This document shows, in pieces, positions 1 through 9,032 of a stretch of 64,000 nt of DNA (its first letter is position 1; every line of letters starts with the position of its first letter). Source of the stretch: Psychrobacillus insolitus. GTDB taxonomy: Bacteria > Bacillota > Bacilli > Bacillales_A > Planococcaceae. Position numbers and translations under genes: made by a program. The DNA lies in NCBI RefSeq assembly GCF_003254155.1, contig NZ_QKZI01000001.1, forward strand, positions 310,001 to 374,000, in the 5' to 3' direction. The notes under the pieces were generated by a model. It did no database searches, was not told the DNA's origin, and was given only the letters and a program-made list of their open reading frames with translations.

Positions 1-558
1 GTAATTGATAACTATGAAAAAATGGGATTAAATGCTTCCAATACAACAGAACTTGTTTTGGAAAATGTACGAGTTCCTCAAGAAAATTTACTAGGCAAGC
101 GTGGAAATGGATTTAAACAGTTCCTAGTAACACTTGACGGTGGACGAATTGGCATCGGCGCAATGGCAGTAGGGATTGCACAAGCAGCTTTTGATCGTGC
201 ACTTCGATATTCGAAAGAACGCAAACAATTTGGTAAAACACTTTCCGAATTCCAAATCACACAATTTAAACTTGCCGATATGGCGATGAAAATAGAATTA
301 GCTCGAACAATGGTATATAAAGCAGCGTGGTTAAAAGACCAAGGAAGAGCATTTGGAAAAGAAGCTTCAATGTGTAAACTCTATGCTTCTGAAATCGCGA
401 TGGAGGTTGCAGATCAAGCAATTCAAATACATGGCGGTTATGGTTACATGAAAGAATATGAAGTTGAGCGTTATATGAGAGATGCAAAACTACTCGAAAT
501 TGGCGAAGGAACATCAGAAGTTCAGCGTATGGTTATTGCAAGACATATTGGGTGTTAG
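1..558 (+). CDS. Acyl-CoA dehydrogenase, C-terminal part (5' end outside window)
   Basis: The reading frame is open from base 1, so this is the last 185 residues of a protein of usual length about 380. It would oxidise an acyl-CoA to the 2-enoyl-CoA with FAD, passing electrons to ETF. The visible part holds the end of the middle beta domain and the whole C-terminal helical domain, including RKQFGKTLSEFQ, the IHGGYGYMKEYEVER segment and IGEGTSEVQ, whose first Glu aligns with the catalytic base of short/medium-chain members. It resembles short-chain or branched-chain enzymes (mmgC, acdA, bcd), but the substrate cannot be told from the C-terminus. In B. subtilis sigA lies upstream of cccA, so this neighbour marks a synteny change. 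Confidence 0.93.
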   Translation, partial: VIDNYEKMGLNASNTTELVLENVRVPQENLLGKRGNGFKQFLVTLDGGRIGIGAMAVGIAQAAFDRALRYSKERKQFGKTLSEFQITQFKLADMAMKIELARTMVYKAAWLKDQGRAFGKEASMCKLYASEIAMEVADQAIQIHGGYGYMKEYEVERYMRDAKLLEIGEGTSEVQRMVIARHIGC

Positions 559-765
559 TAAACTTGTGCATAGTAAATAATCCTTTTGAAGGGAATTTGC
601 TTAAAGTTTATCCTTTATTCCTTTTTTAGGCTCGAAATTTTGTCTAAATTGTCACAAAAAAATAAAACTTCCTCAATAGGACTTTTCGTTTTCACTAGAA
701 TGCAGTACAATATGAGTGTTGACTAATTCTATATTAGAAAAGATTGTAATGAGGGAGGGTTAATT

Positions 766-1134
766 ATGCAAAAGAATCCAATAATTCCATTTATCTTAAT
801 CATGGCATTTGGTATCGGTCTAATTTTCTTCTTATCTGTTGATGGAGTAATCAACAAAGAAGAAATTGCTGCAACTGAAGAAGCTGCTGATGGTGGCGGT
901 GAAGAAGCAGCAGCTGGTGAATTTGATCCTGAAGCGTTTGCTCAAGGAAAATGTATAGGTTGTCACGGTAGTGCATATGAAGGACAAGGTGCTTTCCCTG
1001 CATTAGTAGGAACTGCGCTTTCTGAAGATGAAGTAAAAGACGTGTTAGCAAACGGTAAAGGCGCAATGCCTGCTGGTTTAGTACCAGAAGAGAACATTGA
1101 TGCTATGGCCGCTTGGGTTAAATCTTTAGAGTAG
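766..1134 (+). CDS. cccA: Membrane-anchored cytochrome c-550
   Basis: Small c-type cytochrome carrying electrons on the outer face of the membrane. Of 122 residues, 7-24 form one uncleaved membrane anchor, 30-52 are an Ala/Glu/Gly-rich linker, and the rest is a class I cytochrome domain. The haem motif is CIGCH (Cys63, Cys66, His67) and the distal ligand is probably Met101 in GAMPAG. Length and layout match B. subtilis CccA (about 120 aa). A GAGGGAGGG ribosome site precedes the ATG. It is monocistronic, ending at a terminator before trmK. cccA next to trmK is the usual Bacillus order. Confidence 0.93.
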   Translation: MQKNPIIPFILIMAFGIGLIFFLSVDGVINKEEIAATEEAADGGGEEAAAGEFDPEAFAQGKCIGCHGSAYEGQGAFPALVGTALSEDEVKDVLANGKGAMPAGLVPEENIDAMAAWVKSLE

Positions 1135-1148
1135 AAAATATTTGAACA

Positions 1149-1188
1149 AAAAGATCTTTGATTCTGTTAAAAGAATCGAGGTCTTTTT
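1149..1188 (+). terminator. Intrinsic terminator of cccA
   Basis: Imperfect inverted repeat (AAAGATCTTTGATTCT against AGAATCGAGGTCTTT) followed by a T-run, 15 bases after the cccA stop. Confidence 0.8.
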
Positions 1189-1227
1189 TCTTTTTTGTTA
1201 TAATGAGTAGAAGAAGAGGTGTTTATA

Positions 1228-1923
1228 GTGAATGCAAAAAATTTGTCGGAACGTTTAATGAAAGTTGCATCTTTTGTAGAAAAAAATACAATGCTTGCAG
1301 ATATTGGTAGTGATCATGCGTACTTACCTTGTTATTTAGTTCATAATGGTGTCATTACACATGCAATTGCTGGTGAAGTGGTAAAAGGACCATTTGAATC
1401 TGCACGAAAACAGGTAAAAAGTGAAGGTTTGGATAAACACATAGATGTACGTTTTGGAAATGGTTTAGCAGTTATTAAAGAAGAAGATCATGTCCAAACG
1501 ATTACAATCGCAGGCATGGGAGGTCCACTCATTGCCTCGATTCTAGAAGCTGGAAAAGAGAAACTCACAACTGCTGAAACGTTAATCTTGCAGCCAAATG
1601 TACATGCAAAAGCGATTCGTGAATGGGCAATAAAAGAACAATGGAAAATTGACCAAGAAGCAATATTAGAAGAACATGACAAAATTTATGAGATTCTTGT
1701 ATTGAAAAAAGGGCTAATGGAGCTGACAGAACAAGAATTATTAGTTGGGCCACAACTGATGAGAGAAAAATCGGATGTTTTCAGAAAAAAATGGTTGAAT
1801 GATGTATTTGAATGGCAACGAATCTTAGATCAACTGAATAAGACGGCATTAACAGAGGATGTTCAAGCAAAGAAAGACGAACTGGAGAAAAAAATTTCAC
1901 TTGTTAAGGAGTCGATAGAGTGA
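1228..1923 (+). CDS. trmK: tRNA (adenine(22)-N(1))-methyltransferase
   Basis: Uses S-adenosylmethionine to methylate N1 of A22 in the tRNA D-arm. The 231-residue protein has a class I methyltransferase fold: the SAM-binding segment ADIGSDHAYLP lies near residues 25-35 and IAGMGGPLI near 94-102. The charged helical C-terminus is the TrmK coiled-coil region. A GTG at 1219 is in frame, but AAGAAGAGGT sits seven bases before the GTG at 1228, so the latter is chosen. The stop overlaps the start of yqfO (TGATG), so the two are co-translated, as in B. subtilis yqfN-yqfO. Confidence 0.92.
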   Translation: MNAKNLSERLMKVASFVEKNTMLADIGSDHAYLPCYLVHNGVITHAIAGEVVKGPFESARKQVKSEGLDKHIDVRFGNGLAVIKEEDHVQTITIAGMGGPLIASILEAGKEKLTTAETLILQPNVHAKAIREWAIKEQWKIDQEAILEEHDKIYEILVLKKGLMELTEQELLVGPQLMREKSDVFRKKWLNDVFEWQRILDQLNKTALTEDVQAKKDELEKKISLVKESIE

Positions 1924-3041
1924 TGAAGCAAACAAATGGACAACAGATAGTTGAACTCTTTGAAAAATGGGCCCCGAAATCGCTTGCCTATGAAGGCGAT
2001 CCAATAGGACTTCAAATAGGTACATTAAATAAGCCTGTTTCCAAAGTACTTGTTACATTAGATGTCAATCCGAAAGTCGTAGAAGAAGCGGTAAAGAATG
2101 GCTGTGAGCTAATCATTGCACATCACCCACCTATCTTTCGTGGATTGAAAAATATGCGAACAGATCTCCCGCAAGGTAGCTTAATTGAAATGTGTATAAA
2201 ACATGATATTGCTGTTTATGCTGCGCATACTAATTTAGATATTGCGACAGGCGGAGTAAATGATTTACTTGCAGAAGCACTTAAGTTAGAAAATGTGGAA
2301 ATTTTAGAGAAAACTACTGCTGAAAAAATGATGAAACTTGCTGTCTTCACACCGAAAGAAGCTACTGAACAAGTAAGAGATGCCTTAAGTAAAATTGGTG
2401 CAGGGCAAATTGGGGAGTATGAGTCATGTAGTTTTACATCAAGTGGGGAAGGCAGATTTAAACCATCGAATAAAGCAAATCCGTATATTAGTAAGGCTTG
2501 TGAGTTATCGGTTGTAGAGGAAGATAAGTTGGAAGTAGTATTCCCAGTGTCTAGGAAGAATCGTGTTTTAAAAGCATTATTGGCATCACATCCTTACGAA
2601 GAACCGGCATATGACTTAATAACTTTAGACATTGAAGTGAATGAAAAAGGGATTGGCAGAATTGGTACGTTGTCTAGTCCTACAATGCTATCTACTTATG
2701 CACAAACAGTAAAGGAGCAGTTAAATGTTCCGTTTGTAAGAGTGGTAGGAGATTTACAACGAGAAGTGAAAAAAATAGCAGTGCTAGGTGGCGATGGCAA
2801 TAAATACATTAATATCGCTAAAAGAGCAGGTGCTGACGTCCTTATAACAGGAGATATGTATTTCCATACTGCACAAGACGCAGAAGCGATTAATCTAGCT
2901 ATAATAGACCCTGGTCATCATGTGGAGCAGATTATGAAAGTTGGAGTAGCAGATTACATGACAAAAGCTTGTTCGAAAAGTAAGCTAGTCTGTCAATTCA
3001 TCCCATCCGAGCTATCTACTGAACCATTTCAACTTGTATAG
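1923..3041 (+). CDS. yqfO: Nif3-like dinuclear metal centre protein (YqfO family)
   Basis: NIF3/DUF34 family of 372 residues, often labelled GTP cyclohydrolase I type 2 although its function is unsettled. The two Nif3 half-domains are separated by a PII/CutA-like insert of about 100 residues (roughly 130-230), giving the long form typical of Bacillus. Candidate metal ligands are seen in IIAHHPPIF, AAHTNLDIA and, near the C-terminus, DPGHHVEQ. The ATG at 1923 overlaps the trmK stop by one base; a GTG three bases earlier is also possible. AAGGAG lies upstream at about 1906. It is transcribed with trmK and ends at a bidirectional terminator. Confidence 0.92.
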   Translation: MKQTNGQQIVELFEKWAPKSLAYEGDPIGLQIGTLNKPVSKVLVTLDVNPKVVEEAVKNGCELIIAHHPPIFRGLKNMRTDLPQGSLIEMCIKHDIAVYAAHTNLDIATGGVNDLLAEALKLENVEILEKTTAEKMMKLAVFTPKEATEQVRDALSKIGAGQIGEYESCSFTSSGEGRFKPSNKANPYISKACELSVVEEDKLEVVFPVSRKNRVLKALLASHPYEEPAYDLITLDIEVNEKGIGRIGTLSSPTMLSTYAQTVKEQLNVPFVRVVGDLQREVKKIAVLGGDGNKYINIAKRAGADVLITGDMYFHTAQDAEAINLAIIDPGHHVEQIMKVGVADYMTKACSKSKLVCQFIPSELSTEPFQLV

Positions 3042-3046
3042 AATAG

Positions 3047-3080
3047 AAAAAAGCTGCTCGTAGAAAGAGCAGCTTTTATT
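3047..3080. terminator. Bidirectional terminator between yqfO and ispH
   Basis: Perfect 11-bp stem AAAAGCTGCTC / GAGCAGCTTTT with a 7-base loop. A-rich and T-rich flanks allow it to serve both converging genes. Confidence 0.88.
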
Positions 3081-3082
3081 TC

Positions 3083-4060
3083 TTAATTTACTGGATATGG
3101 TTCAATTCGTTCTACAGGTTGAGGAATTTTAATCTTCGGTAGAATTTTACTAGCTAATACTTTTTTCGTCGTATCATGAGTTTCTGGATTATTTGGATCG
3201 TATTTTTCCAAAAACTGAATAACTTCTTTGACAATTGGCGTAGGAGTAGAAGCGCCTGCTGTTACAGCTACATGAGCAATATTTTCAAGCCATTCCAATT
3301 TTAGCTCAGATACATCCCCGATTCGATAGGAAGGAGTCTGTGCGATTTCCTCTGAAACTTGTGTCAATCTATTAGAGTTATTACTCATGGGATCCCCTAC
3401 AACAATAAGAAGTTCTGCTTCGCCTGCTTGTTCTGCAACAGCCTCTTGCCTAACTTGAGTCGCTAAACAAATTTCTTTATGCACGTCAACATGCGGGAAT
3501 TTTTCTTTCAATTTTTCCATTAAGTGGACAACATCCCACTGAGACATCGTTGTTTGATTGGTTACTAGTAATTTGTCCGTTGTCAGGTTTAAATTTTCAA
3601 CATCTTCAATTGATTGTACAAGGTGAACTTTATCTGGAGCAACTCCAATAGCTCCTTCTGGTTCCGGGTGACCTTTTTTCCCAATGTAAATAATGTCATA
3701 GCCTTGTGCAGTTTTTTCTTTGATCAAGTCATGTGTAACAGTTACATCAGGGCAGGTTGCATCAATAGATACTAATCCTTTTTTACGCGCAAGCTCTTTC
3801 ACTTCTGGTGATACACCATGAGCAGTAAAGATGACGGTTCCTGTATCTACTTTGGAAAGTATATCTAAACGATTTTCACCATCTAACGTAATGATCCCAT
3901 CTAGTTCAAATGCGTCTGTTACATGTTTATTGTGAACAATCATTCCTAAAATATATATTGGCCGTGGAAGGGATGTATCTAGGGCAGCATTGCGTGCAAT
4001 TATCATTGCATCTACTACACCATAACAATATCCTCTAGGCGAAATTTTTTGTACAATCAT
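3083..4060 (-). CDS. ispH: 4-hydroxy-3-methylbut-2-enyl diphosphate reductase
   Basis: Last enzyme of the MEP isoprenoid pathway: an iron-sulfur protein reducing HMBPP to IPP and DMAPP. The three cluster cysteines are visible in RGYCYGV (Cys12), DATCPDV and EICLATQ. The 325-residue length fits the family (B. subtilis 314). An upstream in-frame extension is ignored because the ATG at 4060 has an AAAGGGG ribosome site and starts with the conserved [14 protein letters not shown]. Its pathway partner ispG lies at 11001-12122, also on the minus strand. Confidence 0.97.
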   Translation of the reverse strand: MIVQKISPRGYCYGVVDAMIIARNAALDTSLPRPIYILGMIVHNKHVTDAFELDGIITLDGENRLDILSKVDTGTVIFTAHGVSPEVKELARKKGLVSIDATCPDVTVTHDLIKEKTAQGYDIIYIGKKGHPEPEGAIGVAPDKVHLVQSIEDVENLNLTTDKLLVTNQTTMSQWDVVHLMEKLKEKFPHVDVHKEICLATQVRQEAVAEQAGEAELLIVVGDPMSNNSNRLTQVSEEIAQTPSYRIGDVSELKLEWLENIAHVAVTAGASTPTPIVKEVIQFLEKYDPNNPETHDTTKKVLASKILPKIKIPQPVERIEPYPVN

Positions 4061-4150
4061 GTTTTGTACCCCTTTCAATATGAGCATACTCATATTATAA
4101 CGGAGCACTACGTTGAATACAAAAAAATCAAATTTGTCGACGAGATAAAG

Positions 4151-4732
4151 TTAAAATGGAGGTTGGAATATTCTAGGTAGTGATACTCCAGTTGATACCG
4201 CAGATGTAGCTGTTCTAGCAACAGATGCTGCAGAAACAGCTGCGTTAGAAGCATTTGCAGCCACATTTACACCTGCTGCAGGTACATTAGGCATAGATTG
4301 GAAGCCTTTGTAAAGCTTCCAAAGTGCGGGCACATTTTGAAACATTGGTGCGTATTGTCTTACCATTGGCGTAATTTGTTGTGCAGTATTTAAAAATTTA
4401 TCGGCAGTTTGTAAATAAGACATTGTTTTATTTGCGACAGGTCCTTGTTGGAAACTTCCAGGAGCACCAGGTCCCCCTTGACCGACAAAACCACCACCAG
4501 GTCCTCCTTGACCACCAAAACCACCAGGTCCTTCCTGTTGGAAACCTCTTTGAATTCCTTGTTGAAGGCGGCCTAGGATATTATTTGGTTGTGCAGCTTG
4601 TGGACTAGTGGGCATGCCAAATCCAAAGGGATTCTGCGGAGGAGGGGGAGGATTTGCAACTGGCGGACCATTAAAATCAAAAAAATCGTTCGCTCTTGTT
4701 TGAGAGAATGGATAAAAAGACTCATAGCGCAT
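4151..4732 (-). CDS. yqfQ: YqfQ/VrrA-family Gly/Pro/Gln-rich protein
   Basis: A 193-residue protein of the YqfQ family, located between ispH and cshB as in B. subtilis. The N-terminal 45 residues are Pro/Asn-rich with a five-Pro run. About 60-100 is a repetitive GGPGG/GQGGPG/FQQGP tract. The C-terminal half is helical, alanine-rich and conserved in the family (TMSYLQTADKFLNTAQQ). The B. anthracis homologue VrrA holds a variable-number tandem repeat. Function is unknown. The ATG at 4732 is chosen because GAAAGGAGAAGAA precedes it; an upstream ATG would overlap that site. Confidence 0.85.
   Translation of the reverse strand: MRYESFYPFSQTRANDFFDFNGPPVANPPPPPQNPFGFGMPTSPQAAQPNNILGRLQQGIQRGFQQEGPGGFGGQGGPGGGFVGQGGPGAPGSFQQGPVANKTMSYLQTADKFLNTAQQITPMVRQYAPMFQNVPALWKLYKGFQSMPNVPAAGVNVAANASNAAVSAASVARTATSAVSTGVSLPRIFQPPF
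4440..4535 (-). repeat. In-frame Gly-Gly-Pro repeat tract within yqfQ
   Basis: Degenerate repeats reading CAAGG(A/G)GGACCTGGTGG... on the minus strand encode repeated GQGGPG / GGFGGQGGPG units. They are imperfect but share codons, as expected of a slippage-prone tract. Confidence 0.7.
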
Positions 4733-4834
4733 ATTTTCTTCTCCTTTCATATAAATAGTCTTTCTATTCTATGCAAAATATACAGTTTATGTACAATCGT
4801 GGTACAATAAAGAAATGTGAAGGAGTGACGTAGG

Positions 4835-6133
4835 ATGTCAAAATATACAGATTATAATTTAAAGCCTTTTTTACAAGAAGCAATCGATAAACTAGGCTTT
4901 CAAGAACCAACACCAATTCAAAAGGAAATAATTCCGCTAATTTTGAAGGGGAAAAGTGCGATTGGTCAAGCGCATACTGGAACAGGTAAAACGCATAGCT
5001 TTTTGATCCCAATTGTTGAAAAAATAGATGCTAGTAAAAAAGAAGTACAAGCAATTATTACATCACCAACAAGAGAGCTTGCAACACAAATTTATAATGA
5101 GTTGAACAAGCTAGTAGAAGGTACAGATATTCAAACAAAATTATTCATCGGTGGTACAGATAAAGCACGTGCGATTGAAAAGTTAAAAACACAACCACAA
5201 ATTGTAGTAGGTACTCCAGGTCGAATTCGCGATTTAACCGTTGAACAAGCATTACTAGTGCACACTTCAAAGATTTTAGTTGTAGATGAAGCAGATCTTG
5301 CATTTGATCTTGGTTTTATCACTGAAATTGATCAGTTTGCATCACGTATGCCTGAACAACTAGAAATGTATGTATTCTCTGCGACAATCCCAGAGAAACT
5401 ACAACCATTCTTGAAAAAATATATGGACTCACCAGTTCATATTAAGATTGGCCACAAACGTCCTGTAGCAGATGGTATTGATTTCATTGTTACGCCAGTG
5501 CGTAGTAAATCAAGAAAGAAACGTCTACTTGATGTAATTGAAGGAATTAATCCATACTTAGCAATCATTTTTGCCAATACGAAGCAAAATGCTGATTCAG
5601 TAGCTCATTACCTAGAAGGAAATGGCATAAAAGTAGGGGTTGTTCATGGTGATATAGCTCCGAGAGAACGTAAACGTGTGATGAAACAAATCCATGAGTT
5701 GGAATACCAATATATTGTAGCGACTGATTTGGCGGCTCGTGGAATTGATATTCCTGGAGTAAGTCACGTTATAAACTATGAACTTCCAGATGACTTAGAA
5801 TTTTTCATTCACCGTGTAGGAAGAACTGCTCGTGCTGGATTAACTGGAACAGCTATTACACTATTTGAACCATCTGATGAAGATGCATTAATCCGTTTAG
5901 AAAAAATGGGTATTCCATTTGAACATAAAGATGTAGTTAATGGGGAATGGTCTGAGTTAAAAGAGAGACATGCTCGTAAAAACCGTACAAAAAATGAAAG
6001 TGAAATTGATATGATAGCGAAATCTAAAGTTCGTAAACCTAAAAAAGTAAAACCAGGCTATAAACGTGGTATGAAGTGGGAAATGGATATCGTGAAGAAA
6101 AGAGAACGTCGTATTAAAGCTCGTAAAAAGTAA
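4835..6133 (+). CDS. cshB: DEAD-box ATP-dependent RNA helicase
   Basis: Unwinds RNA duplexes; the B. subtilis homologue (YqfR) is linked to cold adaptation and RNA turnover. The 432 residues carry all family motifs in order: Q motif (FQEPTPIQ), I (AHTGTGKT), Ia (PTRELA), Ib (TPGR), II (VDEAD, a DEAD box), III (SAT), then in domain 2 [19 protein letters not shown] and VI ([10 protein letters not shown]). The last 50 residues are a lysine/arginine-rich tail, probably for RNA binding. The ATG has an AAGGAGTGA ribosome site. nfo follows 13 bases after the stop, so the two probably form an operon. Confidence 0.95.
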   Translation: MSKYTDYNLKPFLQEAIDKLGFQEPTPIQKEIIPLILKGKSAIGQAHTGTGKTHSFLIPIVEKIDASKKEVQAIITSPTRELATQIYNELNKLVEGTDIQTKLFIGGTDKARAIEKLKTQPQIVVGTPGRIRDLTVEQALLVHTSKILVVDEADLAFDLGFITEIDQFASRMPEQLEMYVFSATIPEKLQPFLKKYMDSPVHIKIGHKRPVADGIDFIVTPVRSKSRKKRLLDVIEGINPYLAIIFANTKQNADSVAHYLEGNGIKVGVVHGDIAPRERKRVMKQIHELEYQYIVATDLAARGIDIPGVSHVINYELPDDLEFFIHRVGRTARAGLTGTAITLFEPSDEDALIRLEKMGIPFEHKDVVNGEWSELKERHARKNRTKNESEIDMIAKSKVRKPKKVKPGYKRGMKWEMDIVKKRERRIKARKK

Positions 6134-6146
6134 GGAGGTTGTTTCA

Positions 6147-7034
6147 TTGTTATTAGGATCTCATGTTTCGATGAGTGGAAAAGAAATGCTTCTTGGGTCA
6201 AGTAAAGAAGCAGCTTCTTATGGTGCAAATACATTCATGATCTATACAGGCGCACCTCAGAATACTCGTAGAAAACCAATTGATGAACTAAATATTGAAG
6301 CAGGATTACAACATATGAAAGAAAATGGAATATCGAATATTGTTGTACATGCTCCTTATATTATCAATCTTGGAAATACAACGAAGCCAGAGACATTTAC
6401 TTTAGGCGTCGATTTCTTGCAAAAAGAAGTCGAAAGAACAGCAGCGCTGGGAGCAACGCAAATTGTATTGCACCCAGGTGCACATGTTGGAGCTGGAGTA
6501 GATGCGGGAATTAGTAGGATTGTAGAAGGATTAAATGAAGTTCTGACACAAGACTTTCCTGTTCAAATTGCTCTAGAAACAATGGCTGGTAAAGGAACAG
6601 AATGTGGTCGTACATTTGATGAATTAGCACAAATCATAGATCGTGTAGTTAATAATGAGCGACTGTCTATTTGCATGGACACTTGCCATATTCATGACGC
6701 TGGTTATGATGTAGTGAATGATTTTGATGGTGTACTAAATGAATTCGATAAATTGATTGGCCTCGATCGTTTAAGAGTACTTCACATTAATGATAGTAAA
6801 AATATCCGTGGTGCAGCGAAAGATCGTCATGAAAATATTGGTTTTGGAGAAATAGGTTTTGATGCGCTTCAATATGTTGTGCATCATCCTCAGTTGCTAC
6901 ATATACCTAAAATTTTAGAAACTCCTTTTGTTGGACTCGATGCTAAAACAAAACAAGCTCCATATAAAATTGAAATCGAGATGCTTCGTTCAGAAAGCTT
7001 TAAGCCGGAAGAAATCGATGCATTACGAATATAA
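6147..7034 (+). CDS. nfo: Endonuclease IV (AP endonuclease)
   Basis: Trinuclear zinc TIM-barrel enzyme cutting 5' to abasic sites in base excision repair. The 295-residue protein opens with [21 protein letters not shown], and carries [56 protein letters not shown] and the [11 protein letters not shown] segment, which hold the His/Glu/Asp zinc ligands. The start is a TTG at 6147, with AAGGAGG nine bases before it and the family N-terminus directly after. It follows cshB closely, as yqfR-yqfS does in B. subtilis. Confidence 0.96.
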   Translation: MLLGSHVSMSGKEMLLGSSKEAASYGANTFMIYTGAPQNTRRKPIDELNIEAGLQHMKENGISNIVVHAPYIINLGNTTKPETFTLGVDFLQKEVERTAALGATQIVLHPGAHVGAGVDAGISRIVEGLNEVLTQDFPVQIALETMAGKGTECGRTFDELAQIIDRVVNNERLSICMDTCHIHDAGYDVVNDFDGVLNEFDKLIGLDRLRVLHINDSKNIRGAAKDRHENIGFGEIGFDALQYVVHHPQLLHIPKILETPFVGLDAKTKQAPYKIEIEMLRSESFKPEEIDALRI

Positions 7035-7041
7035 TATTTCT

Positions 7042-7080
7042 AAGTACTCTCATTTTTCTTTAAAAGATGAGGGTACTTTT
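7042..7080. terminator. Bidirectional terminator between nfo and yqfT
   Basis: Inverted repeat AAGTACTCTCAT / ATGAGGGTACTT with T-rich flanks. It overlaps the last codons of the convergent yqfT. Confidence 0.75.
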
Positions 7081-7316
7081 TCTTTTAACTGATTAAATAG
7101 ATCAATAGCCCGATCTTCACCTAAAATGTCTACAAGTTTATGTTGAATAGGCAATGGCACTCCTATGAGTAGCCAGGATAGAGAAATTTCTTGAAGTAGT
7201 GGGTAGACGCCTTTTAATTCTTTGTCAGATAATTTTATATCAAAACCTAGTAAAATATTTTTAAATTCTTTTATGGAACTAGTTTGTAATTGATAAATGA
7301 ACTTGGAAATATCCAT
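7050..7316 (-). CDS. yqfT: YqfT-like DUF2624 protein
   Basis: Small soluble protein of 88 residues, predicted helical, without recognisable catalytic motif. Sequence character (MDISKFIYQLQ..., LSDKELKGVYPLLQEIS) and its place just after nfo on the opposite strand match B. subtilis YqfT, a DUF2624 protein of unknown function. The ATG at 7316 follows a GAAAGGGTG ribosome site. It probably forms its own transcription unit, divergent from the zinc operon. Confidence 0.78.
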   Translation of the reverse strand: MDISKFIYQLQTSSIKEFKNILLGFDIKLSDKELKGVYPLLQEISLSWLLIGVPLPIQHKLVDILGEDRAIDLFNQLKEKVPSSFKEK

Positions 7317-7342
7317 TAATACACCCTTTCAAGTTAAAATGA

Positions 7343-7399
7343 TTTACACATAGAATGTTTTCATCTATACTTAATTTTTGTAAATCGTAATGATTATTA
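7343..7399 (+). promoter_or_regulatory. Sigma-A promoter with downstream Zur box for znuCB-zur
   Basis: A good housekeeping promoter is visible: TTTACA (7343-7348), a 17-bp spacer, TATACT (7366-7371). Just past the expected start site is a 7-1-7 palindrome, TCGTAAT-G-ATTATTA (7385-7399). Its left half is identical to the Bacillus Zur box (TCGTAATnATTACGA) and its right half matches 5 of 7. This position would let zinc-loaded Zur block transcription of its own operon. Confidence 0.75.
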
Positions 7400-7419
7400 A
7401 TTAGAATAGAGGAAACAGA

Positions 7420-8187
7420 ATGGCCAAACAATTAATTAACTTACATAATGTTTTTTATCAATATGAACAGACTGTAGCATTGAGAGATATTAATTTAATA
7501 ATAGAAGAAGGCGATTTTTTAGCAATAATCGGTCCAAATGGTTCTGGAAAGTCAACTTTGTTAAAAATTATTTTGGGATTAATAAAACCGACAAAAGGAG
7601 AAGTTTTTCTTTTTGAAAAGCCGGTGAGTCAATTCAAAGAAAAAGAACTTATTGGATATGTGTCACAAAAGTCTAATTCGTTTAATACTGGATTCCCTGC
7701 AACAGTAGCAGAAGTTGTACGAAGTGGTTTAGTAAAAAAAGTAGGGTTATTTCATCGTTATCCCAAAAATGTGCGCAATCAAGTGAAACAAGCGCTAAAA
7801 TCTGTAGGAATGGAAATGTTTGCAGAGAAAAACATTGGCGACTTATCTGGTGGTCAACAACAACGTGTGTTTATCGCAAGGGCATTGATTAGCGATCCTA
7901 AAATTTTAATATTAGATGAGCCGACAGTTGGGGTAGATAGTAAAAATGTTCGCTCGTTTTATAATATGTTAGCGCATTTAAATCGGGAACATAATATTAC
8001 GATTGTACTCGTTACACATGATGTAGATGCAGTATCGATAAGTATTAGTCATGTAGCTTGTTTGAATCAGACAATCCACTTTCATGGGTTTAAAAATGAA
8101 ATGGATTCGATGAGTGATAAACAATTGGAAGCATGGTACGGGCATTCTGTTCGGAAAGTGGATCATCATAGTGAGGTGCAATCATGA
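7420..8187 (+). CDS. znuC: Zinc ABC transporter ATP-binding protein
   Basis: ATPase of a high-affinity zinc (manganese/zinc class) importer, equivalent to AdcC. The 255-residue protein has Walker A GPNGSGKST near 38-46, the Q-loop in VSQKSN, the ABC signature LSGGQQQR, Walker B ILILDEPT and a switch His in VTHD. The membrane permease gene follows with a 4-bp overlap and the Zur repressor closes the operon, which is the main evidence for zinc. The substrate-binding lipoprotein gene is not in this operon and must lie elsewhere. Confidence 0.9.
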   Translation: MAKQLINLHNVFYQYEQTVALRDINLIIEEGDFLAIIGPNGSGKSTLLKIILGLIKPTKGEVFLFEKPVSQFKEKELIGYVSQKSNSFNTGFPATVAEVVRSGLVKKVGLFHRYPKNVRNQVKQALKSVGMEMFAEKNIGDLSGGQQQRVFIARALISDPKILILDEPTVGVDSKNVRSFYNMLAHLNREHNITIVLVTHDVDAVSISISHVACLNQTIHFHGFKNEMDSMSDKQLEAWYGHSVRKVDHHSEVQS

Positions 8188-9032
8188 TCGATGCAATATT
8201 AAATTATCAATTTTTACAAAATGCCTTTGCATCTGGACTAATCATTGGAGTGATTGCGCCACTTTTAGGGGTGTTTGTCGTTGTTCGTAGGCTTTCTTTG
8301 ATTGCTGATGCTTTGAGCCATGTAACGCTTGCTGGAATCGCTGGTAGCTTGTATTTAAGTCAATCATTTGGTGCACTTGCTTTGTTAAATCCATTGTATT
8401 TAGGGATTGTAGCATCTGTTACTGGATCTTTGTTTATTGAACGTTTACGGAGATTGTATAAACATTATGAAGAATTGGCGATTCCGATTATTATGTCAGC
8501 AGGGTTAGGCATTAGTGCCATTTTCATATCGGTATCTGAAGGGTTTAGTTCAGATCTTATTAGTTATTTATTTGGTTCTGTTTCTGCTGTAAGTAGACAA
8601 GATTTATGGATTGTTGTGTCTATTGCAATTATCGTGATTTTATTTTTGAGCTTATTTTTTAAAGAGTTCTTTGTGTTATCTTTTGATGAAGAGTACGCGA
8701 AAGCATCAGGTCTGCCTGCAAAGTGGATTCATATTTTATTCATGATTGTTACTGCACTTGTAATAGCGGGATCAATGCGAATTGTTGGGATTTTACTTGT
8801 TTCTTCTTTAATGACCTTGCCAGTAGCTGCTGCGATGCGTATTGCGAAAAGTTTTAAGCAAGCAATCATTTACTCTGTAGTATTTGGTGAACTTGCAGTA
8901 TTGGTAGGCTTAGTGAGTGCATTTTACTTAAATATAGCACCAGGTGGAACCATTGTCGTTACTTCTATTATTATCTTACTTCTTACTTTATTAACGAAAA
9001 AAATAAGAATTAAAGGGGTGCAAATACAATGA
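8184..9032 (+). CDS. znuB: Zinc ABC transporter permease
   Basis: Integral membrane subunit of the ABC-3 family (AdcB/ZnuB), 282 residues with about eight hydrophobic segments. Typical family features are GVIAPLLGVFVVVRRLSLIADALSH near the N-terminus, which contains the coupling-helix histidine, and VGILLVSSLMTLPVAAA. The ATG overlaps the znuC stop (ATGA), and its own stop overlaps the zur start, so the three genes are translationally coupled. It transports Zn2+ inward together with ZnuC and an unlinked binding protein. Confidence 0.9.
   Translation: MIDAILNYQFLQNAFASGLIIGVIAPLLGVFVVVRRLSLIADALSHVTLAGIAGSLYLSQSFGALALLNPLYLGIVASVTGSLFIERLRRLYKHYEELAIPIIMSAGLGISAIFISVSEGFSSDLISYLFGSVSAVSRQDLWIVVSIAIIVILFLSLFFKEFFVLSFDEEYAKASGLPAKWIHILFMIVTALVIAGSMRIVGILLVSSLMTLPVAAAMRIAKSFKQAIIYSVVFGELAVLVGLVSAFYLNIAPGGTIVVTSIIILLLTLLTKKIRIKGVQIQ

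Noticed and set aside
719-750. TTGACT ... TGTAAT as a cccA promoter
   Set aside because: The spacer is about 20 bp, too long for a normal sigma-A promoter.
4389-4810. Plus-strand frames of 73-75 codons opposite yqfQ
   Set aside because: Shadows of the repetitive minus-strand gene; no ribosome sites.
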